NCBI GenBank assembly: GCA_014526335.1
Contig: JACTAT010000297.1
Location: 548,586-612,585, forward strand
Direction of reading: 5' to 3'
Source of the DNA: Chrysaora quinquecirrha
Taxonomy: Eukaryota > Cnidaria > Scyphozoa > Semaeostomeae > Pelagiidae
Length of the DNA: 64,000 bases
Below are positions 15,501 through 23,299 of this stretch, in pieces. A program made the position numbers and the translations under genes. The notes under the pieces are model-generated. The model saw nothing but the letters and a program-made list of their open reading frames with translations, searched no databases and was not told where the DNA came from. The number at the start of each line of letters is the position of its first letter. The stretch's first letter is position 1.

Positions 15501-18500
15501 CATCACCCATACTAGAAAATAAGACATAGCGAAATTGTTATTAATGTGCAGTTATGGTTTCTTTAAACAGCCAATGATACCAAAGGCATGTCTAAATAAG
15601 ATAACTTCAACTTTCCATGTTGTGGCTTTGCTCACTTGCCTTACAACAGACAGGCGTACCTGGCAGTAAAACTGCGTTCAGACTCAAACTTAGCAAATCA
15701 GTAGATACTGAAATTTGGGAAGAAATTGAAGACTACCTGTAGGAATCAGCAACACATTCATCAATAGTAAGCCAATCAGCAATCTAAAAACAAATGACAA
15801 GATTGCGCAAAATTTCGGCACATTCAGTTCATTCAATTCAGTTGATGCCAATCAAAGACAAGATCCTGCTTACCAGGGCACCAAACATAGCAAAAACAAG
15901 CAATTGACTTTAGAAAGAACCACTTAAAATTCTGTGAGTCCCTGAAATGCTTCGGGCGTTCCTGGCAAAAAGGTGACCTTAATTAAAATCTATAACATAA
16001 GGCTCTGGTCAAGCGATCAAACATTGTTTGTCAAAAATATGAAATTTGCTTATCAAGGAGTATGTGAACGTCTGGCCATGTCACAAAACATTGCTTAAAA
16101 AAGTCCCTGGCCAACGATAAAAAAATGTGTGTTAAAAAAAATGAAATTTGCCTATCAAGGAATGTGTGAACGTCTATCTATGTCACGGAACATCGCCTAA
16201 CAAACAGATTTTGTTAAGCAATGTTTTGAAAACATTCAAAAACATATTTGCTTGTCGCAAGACACTAAAAATGTTTGGCATGGTCACAAATCATTGCTTG
16301 ACAAAAAGGTTTTGTTGAGCAATGCTACTGAAACATGTTCAAAACACATTTACTGCAGAAGCGAATAATGTATGACCAGTTGTGTTTTGCAACGTATTCA
16401 AACGTTAAAACGTTTTGCTTTATAAGTAAACTTCTAATGTTTGACAAACAATGTTTGATCGTTTGGCAAGGGCCTATATGATATTTTTGTATTTGGTAGA
16501 ATCTTACATCTTCAACATTAGGAATTGTCGCAGAAACAGCAATGATCCTCATCAACTGACTGTTGCTTCCTTTTTTATTGACTTCTTTCTTTATGAATTT
16601 TTGAACTGTTTTCATTCTACTGACAACCGCTTCCATCGTTGCACCTCTGCTTTCATCACTAAGAAGGTGGACCTGAAATCAGGAAGGTGCAGAGTAAATT
16701 TATTGTTCAATTCTAAAGCGTCTATCCAATTTTCTCCTCAAAGAAAGGCCACTAATTCTATATCCAAATAAATATATATTTGTCATGAATGGCGAACAAA
16801 AGGATATATTTTTCCACAAGTGACATACCACAATTGATGGGATTTGAATCCAAGACTGTTTGATCAGAGAGCCAACGACGATTCCACTGAGCTAAAGAGC
16901 TCAATGAAATCGTCGAGTAACTCTACAAGTCATTCAGCCCAAGGCTCTCCTCAAGATAGATATAGGTAGATAAAACCAAAGATTCCAAGACAGGGCAAAA
17001 AGACTGTCGGCGTAAGACATTCTCAACTATATAATCTGGATATATATATATAGCAGAAAAACTAAGAAAGCCAACGAGTACATGACCAGAGAGCCAACGA
17101 AGTTTCCACTGAGCTATAGAACTCAATGAAATCGCCGAGTAACTCTCCAAGTCATACAGCCCAAGGCTGCTCTCACGTTTGACTCTGTGTTTCGGCTATA
17201 CTGAGCCTTCTTCAGCACCATACATATTTAAAGATATTTTTCATGAATGGCAAAAGTGGATAGATTTCTCATTGTCATGAAACTTCTAAGTTAAACATCA
17301 AATTCCTAGCAAATACCTCGTCAATAAGAAATAACCTCACAGCCTGAACTAGGGATCTATTATCTTTCCATTTTCTGGTCATGCTGTCCCATTTTTCCTG
17401 AAAAAAAGCAATGAGTAAAAATCGAAACTTTATAAGGGCCCTAGACAAACATTCAAACAATATTCGTGACACATATGAAATTTGCTTCTCAAACAAAATG
17501 TTTTACCATTTGGCCAAGTCGCAAAACATTGCTCGTCAAACATCTGTATTCGGCAAGCAAAAAAATGTTTTTAAACTTTTTAAGGACATCGCGCAGCAAA
17601 TTTGGCCGATTTTTGTTTGTCAAACAGTGTTCGTGACGTCAATGTTGTGAGGTCAAACGTTCAAACATTAGCGTGATAAAAAAATCTGAAATGTTCAACA
17701 AACAAAGTTTGATCGTTTGGCCAGTGCCTTGAACGGAACAGCATAAGCAACCAAGGTTTGGCCACCAGAACCATAACTCGTTTACTGATATTATTTATGA
17801 AACAATCGTTAAAATGTTTACCGGTGTGGTTAAGACTATATGAGATGACTGGAGGGTATGAAAATCTTCCAAGTCTGTATCGCCTGTCAGTTCCGTGCAT
17901 TGGAGACCAAATGAACCAAATTTAGTTGACCAATCTTGATGTCTTTCACTACAGAGAGCTTTGATTGGAGCCACTGAAATAAACAATATATTCTAGGAAA
18001 TAGGCAAAGAATACAATCATACTGCAAACGATAAATTGGCTAATAAAGGGTTGATACCTAAAAAAGAAGGGCTGATGTCCCTGGAAGAAGGCTTGATACC
18101 TCGAGAGGAAGGGCTGATGCCCCTAGAAGAAGGGTAAATACCTCGAGAGAAAGGCTTGAAGCCCCTGGAAGAAGGGTTGATACTTTGAGAGGAAGGGCTG
18201 AAGCCCCTGGAATAAGGGTTGATACCTCGAGAGGAAGGGCTGAAGCCCCTGGAAGAAGGGTTGATACCTCGAGAGGGAGGGTTGATGCCCCTGGAAGAAA
18301 GGTTGGTACCTCGAGAGGACGAATTGATGCACGTAGAAGAGTTGATCATCGAGAGGGAGGGCTGATGCCTCTGGAAGAAGGGTTGATACCTCGATAAGAA
18401 TGGTTGATGGCCGTAGAAGAAAGGTTCTTACCACTGAACGAAATGCTGATGCCCCTGGAGGAAAGGTTTATGCACCTAGGATGGGTTGATGTGCCTGGAG

Positions 18501-21500
18501 AAATGGAGGACACTGTGTTGCCTCTGACAGAGTGTGCAGTGCCCCAGGCCAGGATTGTTTCGCTATGCAATCAGAGGAAGGCACATACCCTTAGAAGAGG
18601 GAGTGAAAAAGTCCCCTGGAGAATGGGTGGTGCCCTGGAGGAAAGAGTGGACTGCTAGACAAGAGGGTTGGGTCACTAGAAAAAAGGGCAGTTCTTTGTT
18701 TGAATGGGTACGCTCCCCAGAGAAAAGGTTTTTGTCCTGGAAACGGGGTTAGTCATTTGAAGAGGATATGTTGTTTCTAGAAGAGAGGGTTGTACCCTTG
18801 AAGGGGGTGGTGGTGCCTCTGGAAGAGAAGTTGGGGCCCTGGAGGCAAAGGTTTACACAGCTACTTTTAATGGATCATTGCTGTAGATTCAGTACTCAAG
18901 AGTCAACAGTTGATATACACACTGAAAATGACTTACTATATACAATCTTGTATTCCAAATTAGCATCTCCTCCATTGCATAACAGCATTCTTATGATAGC
19001 AAGTTCAAATAGAACGGTTTTCCCTGAACCAGTTGGAGCACAAACAACCAGGGGTCTATCTGAGTAGAAGACCTGTAAAGAGAATTTATAAATTGATAAG
19101 AAATTTTAGATTTCAGTATCTTTTGTGCCGTTTTTATGGGAAAAAAAGGTTTTTGCAAAAAACATAATTTCCAGCTACAGGCTAACAACCTGGACATAGC
19201 GACCACACTGGTGGTCATTGGAAACACAAAGACAGATTTTTCTCGAATTTTAAGTGTTGCAATGGAAGTGTGCTATTACTTTGACCAGTTTTCATGAATC
19301 CCGGCAGCAATACAGCTGATGTGGACCTGCAGCTCGTGCCCCAGACCGATATTCTAGAACGAACACCATGCGTAATCATTTCCAACCACGAAAAGATGGA
19401 CAGCTGAGTTGACTGTAGGCCTGTTTTAAGAAGCTCCGACGAGATTCTAAACCACGACCTGCCGATCGTGTGCCAAACGCCTTGAACACTTAGCCACACC
19501 ACGCTTAAAGTTCGTCTGCGGGTTACGTCATCCTTGTAACTGCAAACTTATGTTAACATATCAACATCTGGTCAGAACTTACAGGCTACGGTTGATCGCT
19601 GTCGCAAGAGCGTTCAGGTCGACTAGTTGTCAAGTAATTGCGAAAGTAAAACATATGCGTAACTTTTTAGGACTGTGTTGACGTAACAACTGTGACGACT
19701 GTGTCTGCCAACTTGTTGCCAGACCGCTTTTTTCGATAGGCCAGTTGCGATAAATTAGTTCCAAAAAGTCGCCGATTAGCGGTCAGCGACTAGAGTGACT
19801 GCGTACAATGTCGACATAAGCCTGGCTTTAGATACGAGTATAAAACGTCAAGTAATAAAATTAACAAACAAGTAATCTTGAAACTTACATTATCGAAAAC
19901 TTTTGATTGCACAACATTGAAGTATGGGAAATTGAAGATTTTTCGAAATTTTTCAGCTACGTTGAAATTAAGGAAAATACTTCTGAAAAATGAAATTCAA
20001 CGAATCATAGGCAAAATCAATAGCATGGGTAATGAATATGAAAGGTTTTTGAGTGGTACAAAATTTAAATACTCGGAGAAACAACAGAAACATCTCTGGA
20101 CATACTAAAAGCTTTTTTCCCGCTGTATCCTGAAAGTTAATTGGTGTTTAAAACACAATGCCAATTCAGCTTCACTTTCTGACTGGTGCATTTTGGTCCG
20201 ATTCCGGGTATAAATTCACCTTTCTGACTTTATACTCTGAGGAGTGTCAGACAAAAAAGCTTTTAAGTATGTCCAGATATGTTACCACTGTTTCTCGCAA
20301 TATTGAATATGAAAAGATACGAATCTCTGATAACGATCGTAAATTTATATTCCCATCATGTTGACCACCAATACTTGATACTGCAAATGAAGAATTTCAG
20401 TTTAAATTCATGTTTCTTAAGTGTCTCTAAAACAATGGATAAATGCGAAAATAAAGTCTCAAGTCTACTGATAAAGGGGCTCAAGACAGTTATGTGGTGA
20501 AATGGCGCTGCCATAGACCTCGTCCCTGGCTCTGATGCTACTGTGGCTGGGGCTCGATCATCGACCCCACTAAGATTCTTACACCACAAGCCTGGGTTAG
20601 ACCATGACATCAAAGCAACTTCAAAATAAAGGCTCCCCCTAGAACACACACCCCCTAAAAGTTCATAAAAGCTGATTTAGCGCCCCCGGCGTTTAATCGA
20701 AGTCTTCTGAACCTTTGTGTCGTATAGGGTTAGGTTCTCCCGAGTGCTATTCAGGGCGTAGTTCATTCTTAATTCTGAAGCTATCAGATTGACGTACCTG
20801 GAATAGTAGCATTGCTAGGAGTCTCAAGTTGAAGGGCTTGTTGGGTTGATCTACATTCTGTCGATGATGGTTGCTTTATTGGGGCTGAAAAGGGATAAAT
20901 AAAGATATAAGTCGTGGAAAATATAAGTGATAAAAGCTAACATACAGATGTTATGCTGCTGTTATAAAAAAATCTCCAATGTTTGATCAACAATGCTTGA
21001 TCGTTTGGCCAGGGCCTTAGACTGGCCATGGCAAAGGTTTCGTAACGATACCTCGATTCAACAAAAACATGTATATAACTGAAATTCGATAAACAGCGGA
21101 AACATTTTCGGGCTTACTTGAAAGATTTTTTCGTCTGCCACTCCTCAGAGTATTAACGTCAGAAACAAACCAGAACAAAGGACTAAGGCGGAATTTATAC
21201 CCAGATGCGGCTCAAAATCCAATACATAATCAGAAAGAAAAGCTGAACTGGCATTGTGCTTTAAACACCAATCAGCTTGAGGCGGAAAGAACAATGAAAA
21301 TTAATAGAGGAGTCCAAGTGAGAAATGGAACTCTTTCTGTCTACACAGAACCAGCTTTTTGGTTTTCATGTGGACAGATTCCAAAAACGCTGAGATGAAA
21401 CGAGGATCTAGCCCTGCCAATTATTCGAAAACAATCCTGGCTGTAATTTTCCGCACATTTTGGGTGATCTAGTAAATGTTGTCCTTTATAACTGTTGTAT

Positions 21501-22859
21501 ATAACTGACTAGAAACAATTAATACTCACTCTTAAATTTTTGGCTGGATCCAATTTGTGAGGTTTGGAAAGTTTTTTCCTTGTGAATATTGTTACCAGGG
21601 CCAAACAGACTTCTCCTTGCAGAGAGGATTTGAGATGAATTTGCTTGCACTTGGTCTTGGAGAGTTTGCAGTGGCGATAGCGGCGCTATAGGCGACAAAT
21701 GTTCATTATCGGGCGATGAATTGAGCAAACCGATATCTGGATTGTAATTTGCGTCAGGATAGTTGAATTCTTGATTTTGGTTTAGATTTGATCGGTGTTG
21801 ATTTTGACTTGGTAGTGTCTGAGATTGAAGGAAGTCAAATGTTGGTGGGTTTGGAATGATTTGATTTTGGAAAGGTGAAGAGCTGTACTTATACCTGAAA
21901 GAAATAAAGACAAATTTTAGCCGATTACGAAAATTGTAATGACATTTCATCTTTGAAAAGGCAAAGGTCTGGTACGGCTGAATTGCGGTTGTTCCAGGAG
22001 AGATATGGCAGCAAATTTTACTTCAAATTCACATTTAATGGGAGTTGAAGTGAAAGAAAGGATTCAAGCCCTATTTTACCTGTTCTAGGATCAATTTAAT
22101 TAAGTATTTTCTGTTTTGTAAGTTAATTGCATCTTGTTTCCTAAGTTGCTACAGATAATTTTAACACTCACTGTCACAGATTCCTTTTCTCTCTTATTCT
22201 TCCATTACTCATGAATTAGAAGTAAAATCTGCTGCACTACTTCCTCTAAAGCGACTGTAATATCAGTCTTTGGCCGTGGAGAGGATTCCTTTATACTCGA
22301 TATGCCTACCATTTTCCAGAAAAATGTCGCGCCCGAACCAGATCTTTTTGAAAAGGTCTATTCGGCACTTTAGAGTAATCGTATCAGAACAGAAGGAGTT
22401 ATGGAGTCATGGATACTAGACGGATGGACGGACGGATAGATGGATTCTAGCTACCTAGATACTAGATAGTTCATGGCGTCACAAGTTTAGCGAGGTCGGG
22501 GTTTGAGCCACAACCACGATGCGCAGACAGGGTGGAGGTCTCGTTTAGTTTATCTAGATACCCTCTATGCCGCCTCCCTTGGGCCTTGGGACTACTGTAT
22601 CCACGCATTCCATCTTCGGTCCCAGAAATTTCTTTTTGATCCTTAGCATGTGTTCAAATACAACTTTTACAACACAACTTTTTGTTTTGTGCTTTTACCA
22701 GGACAAAAGTCATCAATAGCCAAGAAACGCAGGATAGGAACAGCGGTAAAAAGCATTTATTTTTCGAACTTACGGAACCGCAAATGGCTTCTTCTTCACA
22801 GGCTGCGAGAAAATAGAGCCAAAATCAATTTCTTCTTCGGGACTTGAAGGTGGATCCAT
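581..22859 (-). CDS. HFM1: HFM1/MER3 meiotic ATP-dependent DNA helicase, 3' end outside window
   Basis: HFM1 (Mer3) is a superfamily-2 Ski2-like nuclear helicase that unwinds recombination intermediates and promotes crossovers in meiosis. Seen: Walker A APTGSGKT; the DEVH box split by an intron (LIDE|VHLLSDESRG); SATIPN; YHHAGM; TSTLAMG|VNLPAHLVVIKST; QMIGRAGRPQ; then a Sec63-like region (VNAGLTSLEKIE) and a C-terminal Cys/His cluster. Exons, 5' to 3': 22859-22774, 21894-21530, 20884-20798, 19956-19889, 19072-18937, 17973-17822, 17397-17317, 16672-16508, 15783-15737, 15511-15358, 14622-14534, (14477-14444?), 14049-13948, 13476-13451, 13330-13211, 12862-12815, 12434-12388, 11662-11529, 10946-10899, 10386-10306, 9562-9471, 8542-8436, 8285-8238, 7592-7529, 7182-7149, 6290-6209, 5554-5508, 5366-5281, (5159-5142?), 4643-4593, 3870-3705, 3119-3037, 1458-1386, 1083-996, 864-804, 663-581. 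Most junctions are GT-AG and keep phase; exceptions have their own entries. About 1,080 codons are seen, and vertebrate proteins exceed 1,400. The start is the first Met of an acidic N-terminus (MDPPSSPEEE). No stop codon was found. Confidence 0.93.
1084..1385 (-). other. U12-type (minor spliceosome) AT-AC intron of HFM1
   Basis: On the minus strand the exon ends ...AAC AAA GAC TG and is followed by ATATCCTTT, an exact match to the U12 AT-AC donor consensus. No GT or GC donor exists there, and the frame reaches a TGA at once. Near the other end lies TCCTTAAC, an exact U12 branch-site consensus, and the intron ends AC about 13 nt after the branch adenosine. Joining gives D-W-C-G-H-Q-C-C-K and restores the spacing of the family Cys/His cluster (CTHRCINKDWCGHQCC here). 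Ending at the earlier AG would add one residue. Intron length is 302 bp. Confidence 0.85.
1749..1790. mobile_element. CATGTCGCG-family MITE, left-end fragment
   Basis: Only GGCTAAACTAGGAGACATG plus the CGCGCGCG palindrome remains. Confidence 0.7.
2281..2493. mobile_element. CAAACATT-family MITE, left-truncated
   Basis: The right terminus TTTGGCCAGGGCCTTA is intact and the interior carries GGCCAAACGGTCAAACATTT. It lies in the HFM1 intron between 3119-3037 and 1458-1386. Confidence 0.75.
3178..3412. mobile_element. CATGTCGCG-family MITE, right end degraded
   Basis: Left end TGGCTAAATTAGGAGACACG is intact and the interior matches the other copies. The right end stops after GCTAAACTGGGAGAT. Confidence 0.8.
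4067..4341. mobile_element. CATGTCGCG-family MITE with terminal inverted repeats
   Basis: Left end GGCTAAAGTAAGAGACATG, right end GACATGTCTCCTAGTTTAGC. The interior holds TTTCTGAGAGACAACAGAAA and GACACGC words shared by every copy. No coding capacity. Confidence 0.85.
5142..5159 (-). other. HFM1: Tentative 18-nt HFM1 micro-exon (IVNRNL)
   Basis: Family members read ILNRHPPFG after the Sec63-like helix. Here an acceptor (ttattttag) precedes a frame reading IVNRNL, followed by a possible GTAGCT donor. The 18 nt keeps phase between 5366-5281 and 4643-4593. The expected PPFG residues are not present, so this may be a chance match. Confidence 0.3.
6446..6768. mobile_element. MITE with TTTACACTAC inverted termini
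   Basis: The left end CTTATTTACACTAC is matched by GTAGTGTAAATAGG at the right. An internal GTAGTGTAAATGCAACTAACC suggests two fused palindromic halves. It lies in an HFM1 intron. Confidence 0.75.
6794..7081. mobile_element. CAAACATT-family MITE
   Basis: Termini AAAGCCCTGGCCAAAAG and GCTTGGCTAAGGCCTTA, with internal TGTTTGACAAGC-type words in both orientations. A 24-bp tandem duplication sits near the left end. Confidence 0.8.
7650..8105. mobile_element. CAAACATT-family MITE with an internal duplication
   Basis: The block containing AAGACATTGCTTTACAAGCA recurs about 190 bp later as a near copy (GGACATTGCTTTACAAGCA), so part of the element is tandemly duplicated. The ends are diverged. Confidence 0.75.
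8571..9015. mobile_element. CAAACATT-family MITE, near full length
   Basis: Termini TAAGGCCCTGACTAAAAG and TTTGCCAGGGTCTTA flank about 445 bp of inverted words (CAAACATTGTTTGT, ACAAACAATGTTTG). No coding capacity. Confidence 0.82.
9680..10138 (-). mobile_element. Two tandem copies of tRNA-derived SINE C
   Basis: On the minus strand each copy has an A-box-like TTTATAGCTCAGTGGAAA and a diverged B box, preceded by GCTGAAGAAGGCTTAACATA-type sequence and followed by ATCTATCC...TTCGCCATTC. The copies lie end to end at 9680-9897 and 9905-10138. HFM1 intron. Confidence 0.75.
11220..11400 (+). mobile_element. SINE A, 5'-truncated
   Basis: Body words GTAAATGAGAACCAAGAGTG and GGGGATACAAGCTGCAGGTC, ending in a GCTTGCTTGCTTAC tail. 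Confidence 0.72.
12125..12225. mobile_element. Fragment of the GGGCATACTTAAAAGC family
   Basis: One terminus only: CAGCGGAAACATTTTCGGGG, then ACTTAAAAAGATTTTTTCGTC and CACTCCTCAGAGTATGAAC. Confidence 0.7.
12498..12779. mobile_element. CAAACATT-family MITE
   Basis: Termini GGCCCTGGCTAAACGAGC and TCTGACCAGGGCCTTA, in the HFM1 intron between 12862-12815 and 12434-12388. Confidence 0.8.
12950..13050 (-). mobile_element. SINE B 3' fragment
   Basis: GGTGAAGGAAAAGTGGTGTA, AGCGCCAGTCGTGAGGACC and GAGACCTCAACTCTAGTTGT match the complement of the SINE B 3' half. Confidence 0.65.
13503..13905. repeat. Degenerate GTTA tetranucleotide array (HFM1 intron)
   Basis: The plus strand is a long run of GTTA units with TTGG, TAAG and GATG variants, in the intron between 14049-13948 and 13476-13451. 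Similar arrays occur at 25905-26105 and 39686-39750. Confidence 0.88.
14444..14477 (-). other. HFM1: Candidate HFM1 exon with an in-phase stop at its end
   Basis: The exons at 14622-14534 (ends phase 2) and 14049-13948 (needs one leftover base) cannot join directly. Between them a strong polypyrimidine/AG acceptor precedes a frame reading R-ASKIDESPSLQ, which sits where homologues have a short variable linker before the YHHAG motif. The next codon is TAG and no GT donor precedes it. Either the donor is non-canonical, there is a sequence error, or the true micro-exon lies elsewhere. Confidence 0.3.
14700..15345. repeat. Highly degenerate TTTGATGCAA-type tandem array (HFM1 intron)
   Basis: The intron between 15511-15358 and 14622-14534 is built of words such as TTTGATGCAA, TTTGATACAA and TTGACACAAC, spaced about 15 bp or multiples of it. 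The unit is too diverged to fix exact borders. Open frames on both strands in it are by-products. Confidence 0.6.
15999..16476. mobile_element. CAAACATT-family MITE with a repeated left arm
   Basis: It begins AAGGCTCTGGTCAAGCG and ends CGTTTGGCAAGGGCCTA. The left arm (TATCAAGGA..GTGTGAACGTCT) occurs twice about 100 bp apart. Confidence 0.8.
16778..17250 (-). mobile_element. Tandem SINE C copies
   Basis: The first copy (16778-16962) has minus-strand GCTCTTTAGCTCAGTGGAAT and B box GGATTCAAATCCC. The second (about 17080-17250) lacks its tail. HFM1 intron between 17397-17317 and 16672-16508. Confidence 0.75.
17434..17731. mobile_element. CAAACATT-family MITE
   Basis: Termini AAGGGCCCTAGACAAACATT and CGTTTGGCCAGTGCCTT. 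It begins 37 bp upstream of HFM1 exon 17397-17317, on the acceptor side. Confidence 0.8.
18050..18860. repeat. Degenerate 21-bp (42-bp higher-order) minisatellite in an HFM1 intron
   Basis: Alternating half-units of the type GGGTTGATACCTCGAGAGGA and GGGCTGAAGCCCCTGGAAGA recur every 21 bp, clearest at 18060-18420 and decaying to about 18860. It lies in the intron between 19072-18937 and 17973-17822, which join in correct phase without it. Because 21 is a multiple of three, both strands show frames with heptapeptide periodicity (SSRGINP). Confidence 0.85.
19285..19505 (-). mobile_element. SINE A, minus orientation with tRNA-like head
   Basis: The minus strand starts GTGGTGTGGCTAAGTGTTCA and contains the B-box-like TTTAGAATCTCGTCGGAGC and the family body. 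HFM1 intron 19073-19888. Confidence 0.75.
20088..20306. mobile_element. Complete fold-back copy of the GGGCATACTTAAAAGC family
   Basis: Left arm GGACATACTAAAAGCTTTTT, right arm AAAAAAGCTTTTAAGTATGT followed by a GTTTCTCG terminus. The shared interior (CAATGCCAATTCAGCTTCAC, TCTGACTGGTGCATTTTGG) is in inverted orientation relative to the copies at 21085, 32060 and 42060. Confidence 0.75.
20498..20610 (-). mobile_element. SINE B fragment, diverged
   Basis: The plus strand has GACCTCGTCCCTGGCTCTGA, TGCTACTGTGGCTGGGGCTC and GACCCCACTAAG, complementary to the central SINE B region. Confidence 0.55.
20969..21020. mobile_element. CAAACATT-family MITE right-end fragment
   Basis: Only the terminal part remains: AATGCTTGATCGTTTGGCCA followed by GGGCCTTA. 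Confidence 0.7.
21085..21415. mobile_element. GGGCATACTTAAAAGC-family element, one terminus
   Basis: From AACAGCGGAAACATTTTCGG through CTCCTCAGAGTATTAACG to the tail GAACTCTTTCTGTCTACAC and TTTGGTTTTCATGTGGAC. HFM1 intron. Confidence 0.75.
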
Positions 22860-23299
22860 TATTTTCAAAGTCTGCCCTATGCTGACGTTTGAGATTCCTC
22901 TACGAAAAAAGACAAAGCAGCTAAGACTACATATTTGAAGAGGAAACTTAAAATTTGACGATATTTTTAGAAAATGTTACCAAAATGAAATTTCTTCCGT
23001 AAACAAAAATTTACTGACGATTCTGAAATTTTTGATTTCGCGCGCATTTTCAAAACGAGGCAAAGCGAAATCGAGATTTTGATTCAATTCAATTGCATCA
23101 TTTGTTGAAATTCTGCGAAATGGAAACCAAAGCAAATCAGGGAAGTGCACGTTTGATCGTTTGTCGGTGTTGATGAAATGATCAAAAACAGGTTTTTGCG
23201 TGTTGATCAATAATTCAAAAGAGAGACAAGTTTCAGAGAGAACATTTCAAAATAAAAGTTGGTATAATCATTTGATATTTGAGACTTCTAAAGACGAAG
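22860..23299. promoter_or_regulatory. Shared intergenic promoter region between HFM1 and TMEM43
   Basis: The HFM1 start codon (minus strand, 22859) and the TMEM43 start codon (plus strand, 23300) diverge with 440 bp between them. Both 5' UTRs and both promoters must fit here unless distant non-coding exons exist. I see no clear TATA box or other named element. A 77-codon minus-strand open frame inside shows no recognisable domain. Confidence 0.5.

Larger units (their letters stand above)
13211..19072 (-). other. HFM1: HFM1 helicase core (RecA-like domains 1 and 2)
   Basis: These exons carry the complete ATPase/helicase core. Domain 1: motif I APTGSGKT (19072-18937), motif Ia MAPIKALCSER and the LTGDT and LTTP segments (17973-17822), motif II DE|VH across the 17397-17317 and 16672-16508 junction, and motif III SATIPN at the end of 16672-16508. 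Domain 2: KPTIV|FCSTRKG across 15511-15358 and 14622-14534, GVGYHHAGM (14049-13948), FCTSTLAMG in a 26-nt micro-exon (13476-13451), and motif VI QMIGRAGRPQ (13330-13211). All catalytic motifs known from the family are intact, so an active helicase is inferred. Confidence 0.92.

Noticed and set aside
21519..21950. Whole 143-codon minus-strand frame as a separate small gene
   Set aside because: Only 21530-21894 is coding. It is HFM1 exon 2, bounded by AG and GTGAGT, and in phase with exons 1 and 3.
22977..23210. 77-codon minus-strand frame in the HFM1/TMEM43 promoter interval
   Set aside because: No recognised homology. The HFM1 start exon downstream has its own Met and an acidic N-terminus. 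Likely 5' UTR or promoter DNA.
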